This document shows, piece after piece, positions 26,901 to 40,700 of a stretch of DNA of 64,000 bases. The stretch is taken from assembly GCA_963082975.1 (NCBI GenBank), contig OY720344.1:76744053-76808052 (forward strand). The letters run 5' to 3'. Source of the stretch: Labia minor (taxonomy: Eukaryota; Arthropoda; Insecta; Dermaptera; Spongiphoridae). A program made the translations under genes and the position numbers. The notes under the pieces are model-generated. The model did not search any database and had not been told where the DNA came from. It worked only from the letters and a program-made list of their open reading frames with translations. The stretch's first letter is position 1. Each line of letters starts with the position of its first letter.

Positions 26901-29900
26901 GTATATGGTAAAGTGAATTTCGGCCAGATGAACCGTTGACGTGAATAAAGTGGCGTGTAGTGTGCCTGGACTTGGTGTGGGACTGAGTGTTTTGTACAGC
27001 ACGAAAACCTGCCAAGTTCAAATTTCTAAGTATTATAATTTTAGATATTTTAAACCATGTGTACCTACGTATTTTAACAACTATACCATATTTTAAGTTG
27101 GGTGTATGGTAAAGTGAATTTCGGCCAGATGGACCGTTGACGTGAATAAAGTGGCGTGCCTGGATGCAGGAGGCGGAGGACTGGGTGTGGTGGCGATTCT
27201 TTGGAATGCCAAATGTTTACCAGTGGATCAGGCTGTTGATAAAAATGATTATGAATGATTTTGAAGTGCATCTAAACTTGGCATTGGGATGGATTTGAAC
27301 CCTTTTTTAGGCAAACAAATAGCCGATAGGAACTTGGCCCCCTTTTTAACAGGTATGTTTTTGATTAGATATAATATACATTCTAAATTTCTTAAAGGCT
27401 CCATCGACGAGATGCAAGGAGAGGAAAAATACTGAGCCTTTTTCTTTCATGAGTTTCTAAGCCAAATTTAGAAGATTAGATCAATGATTTGTACAGTTTT
27501 ATTATTTTAGTTGATTATTTTGTTAACAGAATAGGTTTATAAACTAAGTAATTATATATTAATTAACTAGTAATTATATGAATCAGATTGAAATTACTAA
27601 ATCAAATAAATTTTATTATATAACATCTGGGAATGCGCAAGCTTGCATTGCCAAAACGAACTTAAGTTCGGATTAATTTAAGTTATAAATAAGTCAAGAT
27701 TAAATATAAATATTATTGAATAAAATTATTTATTTTAAATTTGTAGTATAAATTAAATTACAAAAAATGTTTATATTTAAAAATGTATTTTATTATTTTA
27801 AAAAACAATGTCGATAGATAAAATTTTATAATTATTAGAATTTAATGATATTTATATAATTTATAATAAATATCAATTTATTTACATATTTAATTGAATA
27901 TTTACAAAAAAAGATTAATATAAATTTTAAAATTTTTAACTTTGGACGCCATTTTGAATATTAAAAATTTCAACTTTGGACGCCATTTTGACCATGTTCC
28001 CGAGGGGGTATCAAAAAATGAAAGGCACTTTACGATTTTATAAACTCACTTAAGTTCGTTGAAAATTATATATATTTTATTATATATTATTATATTATTA
28101 TATATATTGTCCAAAGGGTGACTTAATTGTGCAAATTATTCAAGATTCTTTAGCCAGAAATATTAAAATATATATAAAATGATTATAAGAGTAAATAAAT
28201 ATAATAATAATATAAATATAAATGAATAATTTAAATCTCTAATTGAGCGAATTTTCCATATAGTTAAAAACAAAATCATCCAACGATAATCAAATATCTA
28301 TAAGTATATGTATATACTAAACTATTTTAATTTATATATTAAATTCTATTCTTTATATGCCCTTAATGGTTAAAATATTTATTTATCACGAAAACTATCG
28401 TTTAGTATAATTTTTGTAATGTGTATTTGATTAAAGATAGTTATCGATTCATTTCACCGAGAAGTGAATGTCATTCCACTAGGATGTCATGAGGAGATTG
28501 GTCTGCTTGACAAATCCAACGCAAAGGACATTAACACTACATTAAAGGGGGGTCCTTAATGGAGCACACGAGTGAGGTAATTGGCAAACGAGAGATTTTC
28601 GCGACAATTTTAGGTCAACGATCCATAAAGAGAAACGCAAGTGTTATTATGCGTTTATGAGGAGTGTGTGTCTCTGAGTGTATGGGTGTGTATATGTGTG
28701 AAACAATTTATGAGTAATATTATTGTGGTAGTACAAGACGGAAGGATTTCAATCGATATTAAGTGAATTAAAATAGTTTCGAATAATTTTATTTAAATTT
28801 GAAATGTAAATAATTTAAACAAATAAAGTTAATCCTATATTAATTATAATTGAATCATAAATTTACGATTAACATACTTACTATAATCATTTACAAAATT
28901 TTTCATAAAATTTATTTAACAATTAGAATAATATGAATAGATGAATTTTCTAGGCAATCAAAAAAAATCAATATTCAATTTCAAATAAAAATCTATTTAA
29001 TCAATCTAATCTATCTTTATTCTATTATACAAATATATGATTTTGTGTATTATCTATAATACTAATTCGTAACTGGTTCTGTCTAGCTTCATATGGCGCT
29101 TGAAGTTATCTTGAAATTTGAATATTATATTATTATTATTTTAAAATTCAAAAACAAGAAGGTAATAAGCTATCCTAATCTTCCGTCTGGCATCCGACCA
29201 GTAGGACACAGTGTAGATTTTACGGTCCCTGAACCACCAGATGATTTAAATTCTATTGAAGTATTTTCTGATGTGCAATCCGAGTCAAATGAACAAGATG
29301 ATGAAGAATTCCATTGTACTACTGAAAATGTAGAGCCTAAAGTGTTTACACAAATCGAGCTTAATGACTTGGTTAGGGATCTGGGCTTGACTAAAGAAAA
29401 GGCTGAATTGCTTGGCTCTAGACTGAAAGAAAAGAACTTGTTAGCCATTGGAACCAGCATTCATGTGTATAGAAAGAGAGACCAGCAATTTTCCAAGTAT
29501 TTTAAACAAGAAGAAACACATCGAAGAAAAAGCTACATAAGAAGCTTCAAAGAAAAAAGAGAACGGAAGTATAAACCAATTCCAGCTGACAAGTGAAACC
29601 TGTAATATCAATAAAAACCTATAATGGCACACATTCGGTCACTGTTTTAAACTGTAAATACAAACCATGCTTATGATTTAACATAGCGTTTCATTAATTT
29701 CCCTATATACTAAAGTGGTTTTATACTATATCATTAAAAAACAGATTCCTCAAAAACTGTGCGTGATACAAATAAACCAAGGCCAGATTTGGATTCAGCT
29801 CAAAAAAATCTATAAACATCACCTATTAACGTGAAAAAAGTTTTCAAAAAAAATTTTTTGTTGGCCTGTGTTATTTTTAAAAATTTTTAATTTTAAGTAA

Positions 29901-32900
29901 AATTATAATTTTAGGAATTTGAGAAAAATGTTTATTTTTTAAGAGTAAGTAAAATTCCCTTCAACACTTATAACTTAAAAACACTCGCAAAGGATTTACA
30001 TTTTAGTATATGTTAATAAACGTTTTGTTTACATTTTTTTATTTCATATTTCTTTATGGAAAAATTTCCTGTCCAAATTTTGTTTTGCATTCTCTTTTCA
30101 ATTTTAACGTATTAAACCAGCGGAGGGGAAAGGGGGTAATTTACCCCAAATGGGGTAAAAATGAAACTTTTGTGAGTAAAAAGTATATATTTTTAATTTG
30201 CTATTTTATAAACCTGTTATTTGTACAAATTAAATTTTTAGTTATTGTTTTCTTTTCAAAATTATCATGGGGGCCTATAATAGGAAAGATGCTAAAAAGA
30301 GGCGATTTCGTTTTTTTTTTTGCTCTTCACCTTGAGGTAATATCAATTATCAAAAACATACCTGTTAAAAAGGGGGCCAAGTTCCTATCGGCTATTTGTT
30401 TGCCTAAAAAAGGGTTCAAATCCATCCCAATGCCAAGTTTAGATGCACTTTAAAATCAATCATAATCATTTTCATCAACAGCCTGATCCACTGGTAAACA
30501 TTTGGCATTCCCAAGACTCGCCACCACACCCAGTCCTCCACCTCCTGCATCCAGGCACTACACGCCACTTTATTCACGTCAACGGTCCATCTGGCCGAAA
30601 TTCACTTTACCATACACCCAACTTTTAATATGGTATAGTTGTTAAAATACGTAGGTACTTGGTTTAAAATATCTAAAATTATAATACTTAGAAATTTGAA
30701 CTTGGCAGGTTAATTTATATATATAAATAATAAATATAATTATAAAAATAATCTAGTGTTACGTACAGCACGAAAACCTGCCAAGTTCAAATATCTAAGT
30801 ATGTCATAGATATAGACCACTTTTGGAATAGATATTTTTGAACAATATTACCAATATTTTAGCAAATAATAATTAGATATCCAAAAAAAATATAATATAT
30901 TACAACATTAATAAATAAATTAATATAAATAAAACCTCACAAGTATATAATGATCCTTAAGTTTTATATATGTATTTATTATAATTCATTATTTTTTCTT
31001 TTATTTACATATATGAAATATATTTTTATTTATAAGATATTAAAAATAAAAATCTATGAATAACGCAAATATATCTAAAAGTATTAAATTATTTCTTTAT
31101 CTACATATTTTAATTTTTTTTATAAATAAATAAATAGATTATATTTAATACAATATGAAGGCACCGTTGGGTGTGCGGGTAGCGAACCTGCCTCACAATC
31201 ACATGGCCCCGGGTGCAGTCCCGGGCCTGGCAAGAGAATTTCCCTAGCTGGGATCTATGGGACGGAGTCAACCCAGCCTCCGGGAACACCATTGGGGAAA
31301 AGCTACTTGATAGCGCTTCTGATCAAGAAAATCAAGGTAAAGGATGACAGGACCCGTTCTACTGATCATAGGACACCTCATTGATATAATCGGCTTGATA
31401 GGCGTTGTCCTTGCGTAGGACGTACAAAGTCAGTTTTTTATTTTTTTTTTAATACAATATAAATAAACAATAAACAATGGTAAATAAAAAAAAATATTTT
31501 TTTCTAAATTACAAATAATGTATTTACATTTTTTCAAAAATTAATTTACATTTTATTTCTTAATAACTTCGTTTGAATTTTAAATATATTTTCAAATATA
31601 CTTATGTGATTTTTATTTGAATAAATTATAATTTCATTATCAGTATTAATAAGATAATGGGCTATTATACGAGGGCAGGTCATAAGTCCGTGACTTTTTG
31701 AATAAAACCCAGGTTTTTTTAATAAAAATTATTTTATTTTTCAACGTAGTCTCTTTAGGCCATAGGTTCCCAAAAGTTGGACCCCTCGGGGTCTATTTTA
31801 ACCTCCAGCGGGTCCACGGCAGCGAATAACAAATTTGGAGGTGCATGAAATGAAAATGGGGGTCTACGGGTCCACGTGTTTTCTGACATGGATTTTTTGA
31901 ATATGTCTAGTATTGTATATACTTACTATTTTTTAATATTTATATTAATATAGTAATAGTAATAACTATACAATAGTAATATAGTAATATATCTATAACT
32001 ATTTTATTCAATTTCTGTTTGTTTATGATTTTTTTTTAAATTGAATTTTATTGATCATCGAACTATATTGTCCAACTTTCAAATTTAATTTAATTTTTAA
32101 TTTTTATTTATATTATTTATTATTTTATTTATATCAATTTCGTCGGTCAAGGACTTAAACCAATCAGTATTTTGAAAATCAAACAATTGTATTGATATAT
32201 ATAATTTAATTCTTGATAATTAAATTGTCGAGTGTTAGAAAATTAATGACAGGATATAAACATCAAAATTACATGTATTATTGATTTAAAACAATACAGT
32301 ATTTATTATATACCTATTAAATTAGGACTTTCATTACTACAAACGCAATCAATTCAATCCCCATACACTTTCCAAAGATCTATTTTGTTATTGTTAATCA
32401 GCTCAAAGCCTTTTATCTGCTGCTTACTACACCACAAGAAATACGATCCACTCAATAGCATAGCATAGAACCATCCACCTCATAATCTAATAATGATCAG
32501 ATCATAAATTATTGCAATCTATTATGGAATTGATGATATACTCCATCCTGTCCATTACATTATATTAAAAAATTGTTTATTTTTAAATTTGAACTAATAT
32601 TTGTATTAATTTAGTATTATTAGTATGTTTTGATTTGGTAATTGAACGTAAGATAGATTTTAATTGCTTTATAAAAAATACATTAAAAGAAAATTAAATA
32701 TTTGGTTTTCTTTGAGGATATTTTACTTAAATAAATTACCTTTTTCAAATGAAAAAAAATTTGAAAAAATAAATTCTACTTGAGAAAATACTAAAATAAA
32801 TTAAATACAAAACGAAAAAATAAAATGAAAATTTAAGAAAAAATATTTTTAGATTCTTTTTTCATTTACAAATTTATATATATAATAATAAATTAATAAA

Positions 32901-34670
32901 TAAATTGATGAATAGATTAAAAGGCATTAAAATTATAATTGGTTAGATAATAATACACTTGTGTTCCCTGGGGTATTTTTTTAATTCTTTTTTTACTTTG
33001 TCAAAATGACTTTATTTTAATTAAAATTCATAAAACTCGTTGATTAGAAGTAGTCTAAAATATATGAGGGTGAGATTTTTTTTTGCTTTATTTTTCAACA
33101 TTCAAGATAACTGAGACCTGTATGATGACAGCTGAACGTGTGGGAAATATTTTGCACAACCATTTGAATATGGAAAGCTGTGTGAAACGTGGGTGCCGCG
33201 TGTGCTAACGTTAGACCAAAAACTGCTTCGAAAAACCATTTCTACCGACAATCCAAACGAATTTTTTCGTCGATTCATAACTGTTTATGAGATTATGTTG
33301 AAAAATAAAGCAAAAAAAAAAAATTTAAAAACATCTTAGTCAGGCCGGAAACTTTTCACTCCACCCTCGTATATGAATCTCTCTATATCTATCTATCTAG
33401 CTATATTAATTTAATTTAAGTATATTAAAATAAACTAGCTGCTCCGAGCGCCTTCGGCGCTCTTCACACCTAGACGGGGGCTCCGCCCCCTGTACCCCCG
33501 AGTGATACATAGTATTTGGTTGAAAGTCTGTATGTAAAGGATTTTCATCCATTTTGTTTCAATCAGTATAAGTAGATAAGACATGTATTTGTTTTCTTGG
33601 AAAATATATCTAATCCAAAACATACCTATTAAAAAGGAGGCCAAGTTCCTATCGGTTATTTGTTTGCCTAAAAAAGGGTTCAAATCCATCCCAATGCCAA
33701 GTTTAGATGCACTTGTTTGTTAATTATCATCCCATGTCCCTTCCTTCATTGTCCACCCACCTTGGTCCTTGGTCTTCCACCGGATGTTTCCCTATCGGTT
33801 TCTCCCAATTTCTAGTTTCTCCAATTGCAACCACGTCCCCTTCCCATCCCAGCCTTCTTGATTTTATAACCTTAACTATATCTGGACATTATATCTCGTT
33901 ATGCCATCTCCGCCATCCCCCTGTGACCTCATCTTCTTTTGGCCTATAAATACTGCGAACAATATTAATCTCACAAATACTCCAAATCGTCTCCCAGAGT
34001 CATCGATAGGGTGACCAAACGTCCCGTCTTTAGGTGCTCTGTCCCAAAAAAGTCTTCGGGACACCCTACTGTTTTTTCAATATTTAGGACATTTCTGTTT
34101 AGGCCAAAACCGATTCAGCATTTGGCCCGCCAGTCATATACAATGTTGATTTGATTGAGAATTGCTTGTTCTCGATCAAACCCACCTTATTAGGAATTCG
34201 AGGGATAATAACAAAAGGAATAACATATAGATGGATAATTTAATTTGAATTTAATCGAAATTAACATAACATGACAATATATCCACTAAATTTAGTACAA
34301 TTACTTATTATGACTTATTACTTATTACTAAATAGTTACACAATGGAGTGAGAGGTGGTTCAGCTGAGTTGGCTGGAACGCACGTAACGATGATCTAACG
34401 AAAAGGTGAAGGTGTCCACTCAAGATCTGTCCACTTCACTAAGGAATAACGAGAAGTCGTGTACACCCAGAAGGTGTTCATGCAGCGACTGACTAACGAG
34501 GATGTATGTTAATTGTATCCGTATCATAATTCTTGAATTTTTTTGTTTAATTACATTTCGGTTGATTTTTCCCCAATTTCTCTAATCACATGTCTCCTCT
34601 TCCAGTCCAATTCATTTACCTGGCTTAAGAAATTTTTTAAAATTTTAAATAGAGGGAGAGAGAGAGGTTC

Positions 34671-34707
<37 letters not shown>

Positions 34708-37700
34708 GTTTCTATGACAACAAAAAAGTAAACAAATTACATACATACAAATACTTTCCTTTATATATATTTCTGGAAAATGGAACACCCGCAGCTCAGC
34801 TCAGGAGTTGCCTAAGATTCTAATTTCTTTTTTATTTTTCATCATTTGAGGTACCCTTCACCTCAGAAAAATTTGGTTACCTTACTCCTTGTAGTTTAGG
34901 CTCTGGAGTTTTTTGCGTACAGACGGACACTATCGTATTAAATATATAGATATATATATGTAAATTATATATACATATATAAATATATATACATATATAA
35001 AATATGTTTGTGTAAAAGAACATATTATGAGATATGAAGCGCTGGATTTTTATTTTAAAATTTAAGATTTAATTGTTTGTTTAATCTAATTGTTAATTGT
35101 TTATAAATTATCGTTCTCAATTTAATATGTTAAAAATAACTTGTAATTTAATTAATTTCTTTTAGTTATTATATTTCTTTATTTTTATTTTCCTAAATAT
35201 GTATATAATTTTAGTATTTGTGAATATATTTCTTTTAGTATTTAATCAAATCGTTTATTTAAATAACTGACTTACAAATTAAATTATTTATTATTTAACA
35301 AATTAGAAGATAAATAAAAAATATATGTAAATATAATAAAAAAGGATGAAAATCAATATGAAATATATAGAATATCAAAAGATAAGAAATTATGGTATGT
35401 TTTCCCTGATCAATTCAAAAATTTAAAGTTTCATAAAATGTTATTAAAACGTGCAACTATAAAAAGTTGCTGCATGTGCAATAAAATGATAAATGGGTTT
35501 CGGAAATTTTCAATTAAAATTGTTTATGAATTAAAGAAAGAATATTTTGATGATGATAATTTTTTATATAAAAATCTCATTTTAGAAGAAAAAAATTTCG
35601 GTATAAAGAAAAATAGAAATTAATGGAAAGAGAAATTTTTTTTAAGAAAAAAATAGAAGAATTAGAAATTAAATTAAATTTAAAAACCGAATTTAGTTTA
35701 AGTGAAGTAGAAAGGAAATTTTTATTAGAAAAATTTGAACAAGCTCCAAATCCTAGAAAATGGTTATCCTTTTTTGAAAATGGATCTCATAGACATAAAA
35801 TAAAAATTATACAAACAAAATAGAGGCTTTACGTTTTTTCTTAATTGGTTCAGCAATTACGTGGTATGAAACAAATTTAATTAAGATAGGGTTAGAAGAA
35901 TGGGATATGTGGAATTTTTTTTTTTATCTTTTATTGAAAACAAAATAGAAGGCTATGAGGAAAGTTTATAGTTGTAAATATTTGGGTGGGTCTCTTATTG
36001 ATTATTCACAAAGAAAAATTAATTTTAGTAATTAAAAATAACAAACCAGTATTTACCATAAAAAATATGATTGTGATGGGATTACCTTTGTAAAGTGAAA
36101 ATAAATTAAATCAAGAAGAAATTATGTCTATTGAAGATTTGTTTGATGCATTTCGAAAATTAGATAGTGTGTACATGAAGAAAGAAATTAAAAATACCAT
36201 TGTAACGACAATCTTGAGATTTGTTAGACATTTTCCGCAAAAAAAAATAAAAAAATAATTTTTAATTCAATTTTTTTGTTTCAACCAGATAAAAAATGAG
36301 TATATTTTTATGAATTTATGTTATAATTGATAAACTAAAAATAAGAAGAAAATGTTACACAATATTATAGGTTTCTACTTCCCAGGGACGATTGCTTAAG
36401 ATTAAGTTTCATATATAATTCAGAAAAATTTTAAAAATACATAAAATAATAAAAAATTGATTCAATTCAACTAATAAAAAATATAATCGTAATATATAGT
36501 AAAGATTAATAGAAGACGATTGTTCAAATCTCAAAAATTGTAAAAAATTGATATAATCTATAAATTAATACATAAATAAAAATAATAAATATAAAATGGT
36601 TGAAATGAAGTTGGCCTTACTAAATTAAATTAAATAAAAATAAATTAATAATGTTTAGCATAGTTGAAATGCACTTCAATCCCATTAACTAAAAAAATGG
36701 AATATTTATTAAATATCAATATTCATTTGTCATGAGTTTAAACTAATTTGCCTTTAATTTTCTATACACATATAAATAATATAATTATATTATTAAACCA
36801 TAGTTATTTTAGAACATCATGCATATACATTATAAAAACAAAAATTAAATTCTAATTAAAAATGATACTTATCAAGAAATTATTTGATATAATAAATTCA
36901 TTAAAAAATAAATAATTTTATTTTTGTTTTCATATTATTGAAATAAAAAATTAAAAAAATTAATTAAAATGAATCAAAATATTCGTTTCTGATTGATTTT
37001 TCACAAGCAATGTTAGACGTTAAATTAAATTTGACAATAAATCAATCGATGCTTTTAGAAAATACAATACAATGGTCTTTGGTATGGTAATTCTTTGAAT
37101 AGCCGCAATTGCATACGAATACCATCAATTGGTATTTTAATTAGATTATTCTGATCTAAATAATTCCATTGCCAATGACAGAGGCCTCCTTAATTTGATA
37201 CTTTTCTCTTAAACTTGGTAATAAAAAGTGATTGAGATAAATATGTAAATATATGTGAAATAAGTAATATTACTTATAATATGATTAATATCAGTATAAG
37301 TATAAGTATAATCAGTAAATCAGTATAATGAATTACTTAAAATATAAGACAGATAATTATTTATTGTGATTATTTTTAAATTGCAACTAATATTTGTATT
37401 AAAGTAGAGTAATTATGTTATATTTCAAATTATATGAATTTAAAAATTTATTTTTTCATATATCAGAGAGTAATTATAATTCATAGACTTTGATTAAAAG
37501 AGAAAATATTTATTTAAATGTGATCGATTCCATGTGGCCAATAATTTATTGATCCTAAAATAACAATTTTATCGTAATATTTTACATATTGGTACGAAAC
37601 TCTCATATCTATTAACGCCCTCTTTCAGGCAAATATTATTTATTTAAAAATTTTATTTAAAGTGGATTATGATTGAAAGCTCAAGATTTATATGTTAATG

Positions 37701-40700
37701 AAATAAATTTTTAAATCAAATCAATTCATGGATTTATTTTTATAGAATAATTTTCTTACATATTCTTTTATATATAAAAAAATATTTTAAATATATATCT
37801 ATTATAAATTTAAGATCTAAATGAAATTGAATTTTTTAGTTAATAATAAATAACAAATAAAATTTAGAGCATAACTATCAGTAAGTGTTAAAATGCTGAA
37901 CTATTGAACTTCAAACTTCATCAAGTTAACAAAAATTTAAAATATACATACCACTGTGATCAAAAAGTAAAGTGAATTTGTTTATAAAATGTAAATTCTT
38001 TATTTATTCTTCCAAATTAATTTCATCCCCTTCAAAGTAATTCCTGTTCGATAAAACGCACTTTTTGCAAGGCATTTTCCAGTCCTCGAAATAGTCGGAA
38101 TAGTCTTTTTCAGGTATAACCTTCAAGACCTTCTCCGATCTATCTCCTCAACTCTGTCAAAATGGTGTGCCCTCATTGAGCTTTTAAGTTTACTGAATGG
38201 CTAGAAGTCGCACGGAGCCAAATCAGGCGAATACAGTGGTTGCGGATATGAGACGAGTTTTTGGCAAAAAAAGTCGCGAAAAACCGATGCAGTATGGTAT
38301 TGTGCATTATCGTAATGAAGGAACGTGTTGTTGTTGTTCGCCCATAATTCCGGACATTTCAGACGAACAGCTTCACGCAAAAAAACGACTTATAACGTTC
38401 AAATAATATTCTTTCAGGAAGAAGTTCATAGTGCATCAAAGAAAACTCAAAATGACCTTGATTTTCGATCGACTTTGCCGTGGTCTTATTGGTCTTGCGT
38501 CTTGACCTTTTGCACGATTGCTTGGAGGGTTCAGGGTCGTATGCGTAAATCCAAGTCTCGTCTCCGGTAATGATGCATTTCAAGTGGTCCTAATAGTCAA
38601 ACAGCAAAGTTTCACACACATCATCTTAAAGCTTTTTTCCAAAAAATTGAGCGATTTTGGTACCTTGACGAGTTTGAGAAACAAAACATTCTCAAAATGG
38701 TTCTTTGCTTAACAAAATCACACAGTGGTATGTTTGTTGTGAAGTGGTGCGAAAAAGAGAGGTGTCTTGGCTAAGAACAAAGATACGATTATTCAGTAGC
38801 TTCTCATAATTTTTAATAACTTTCTTATTTTTTTAATATCAAAATATCATATCTTTTGACTCGTCTGACCAATTTGTTTAATTATCCAATTGCAACTATT
38901 TTAAATAAATAAAAAAATATATGTTTATACCGTGAAGTCCCTTAATTTGTTACATTTCTCATAAGCTTGTTAAAAAAGGCGATTGAGATAAATAAGTAAA
39001 AGTATATACCGGGATCCCGGACGATTTTTGTCCGGTATTAAAAACCGGTATTTATGTAAAAATACCGGTATTTTGGTATTACGAATTTACAAAATGTGTA
39101 TGATTTTTTAATGACAATAGTGCTGACAAGTGTAGAATCAGAAAGAGCTTTTTCGGCCGCTGGTTATATTTGTACGAAAATTCTGTGCTCGCTTGATGAT
39201 GAAACGCTTGATTCGTTGTGTTTTTACCGACCGACGATAGTAAGGGAGGTATTGTTTTCACACCAAATTTCACATGTGGAGATTTTTACATATCTCCACG
39301 AATCATGCATTTTCTTATCAGAAAAAAGTATTTTTAGCATGATGTCTGTCCGTCCGTCCGTCCGTCCGTCCGTCCGTCCGTATAGATGTGTACAGCCTGA
39401 ACGGCTCAACCGATTTTGATGAAATTTGGTATATTTACTTAATGCATCAGTGGGATGAATTGATCAACTTTTGGTGCAAATCCGGAAACCGGAAGTGGTC
39501 CGTCCGTCCGTCCGTCCGTCCGTATAGATGTGTACAGCCTGAACGGCTCAACCGATTTTGATGAAATTTGGTATATTTACTTAATGCATCAGTGGGATGA
39601 ATTGATCAACTTTTTGTGCAAATCCGGAAACCGGAAGTGGTCCGTCCGTCCGTCCGTCCGTATAGATGTGTACAGCCTGAACGGCTCAACCGATTTTGAT
39701 GAAATTTGGTATATTTACTTAATGCATCAGTGGGATGAATTGATCAACTTTTAGTGCAAATCCGGAAACCGGAAGTGGTAGTATTAGCGATCGACGATAA
39801 GAAGGGAAGGGTTATTTTCGCACCAAATTTCACATAAGGAGATTTTTTTACATATCACCACGAATGTATTGGTTTTATCCTCGGGAAAAATCATCTTCAT
39901 TATGTTTTTCTTAATTTAAAATTATATGACGTCACCCATCCCTTCATGACGTCACAGCCTCGGGTAACGCCGGCTACTACAGCTATATATTATAAATAAA
40001 ATAAAATTAAAAATATTTATGTTCTATCCATATCTGTTTTTTATTACATTAATAGATATATTAAAATTATTTGAAATTGTTTCTGTAGCTGGAAATTAAT
40101 TTACTTCAAACCGTCGGTCGGTTCGGACCTGGCCACAGGTCCACTTATTTAAGAGCAAACTTTAATAAACAAAACGCAAGTTATTAATATTAAATACTTT
40201 CAATTTATATTTTTATATTTTTTACTTCTTTAATTATATTTAATTCTTTAATTATATAATACCATACGAGCCTATTATACTACTAGGGTCAAAAAGTTCG
40301 CGGAATTGGTTAGTAAAAATTTATTAAAAATATTTATAACATTCTTACATTATTTCCCTTCAAAATACTCTCCTCCTGCATCTACACATTTATTCCACCG
40401 TTCATATAATTGTTGGAAACACTCTTGAAAGCCGTTTTTTGAAAGTTCCTTCAGCCGCTCCGTCGCATTTTCAATCACCTCTGACGAGTGCGACCGTCGC
40501 GAAAACGCTTATGCCACTCGTAAACTGCTGTTTTCTTCATCGCAGAATTTCCGTATGCTTTTTTTAGCATCTCAAGAGTCTCCGAGGGTGATTTCTCCAG
40601 CAACACACAGAATTTAATATTGCCACGCTGCTCTAATGACGACATTGCACAATCCGACGAAAGAAAGAAACTACGATCTACAATATTAAACACCGAACGC

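Noticed and set aside
30010-30453. 147-residue plus-strand ORF
   Set aside because: First half is low-complexity F/I/L text from AT-rich DNA, second half is foldback repeat.
26486-30628. Three near-identical 61-65 residue ORFs (HFKIIHNHF...)
   Set aside because: They lie in the arms of the foldback and its single copy. Identity follows from repeat identity, and no family is recognised.
31159-31235. Possible tRNA gene
   Set aside because: Has A- and B-box-like text, but the cloverleaf is imperfect and the sequence continues into a body shared with 3265-3533, so it is a SINE head.
33435-33545. Possible terminator or riboswitch-like hairpin (GAGCGCC/GGCGCTC)
   Set aside because: Its spacing to CTAG-T is that of a Helitron 3' terminus, and it recurs at 85-187.
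34007-34884. Complete hAT element from 'tagggtgacc' to 'ggttacctta'
   Set aside because: The ends match only partly and the 8-bp flanks differ, so only the left end is listed.
39096-39754. Open frames with 'SVRPSVRP' and 'SLNGSTDFDEIWYIYLMHQW' repeats
   Set aside because: They are translations of the CCGT tetranucleotide and the tandem repeat unit. Only the first about 45 residues (hAT tail) are protein-derived.
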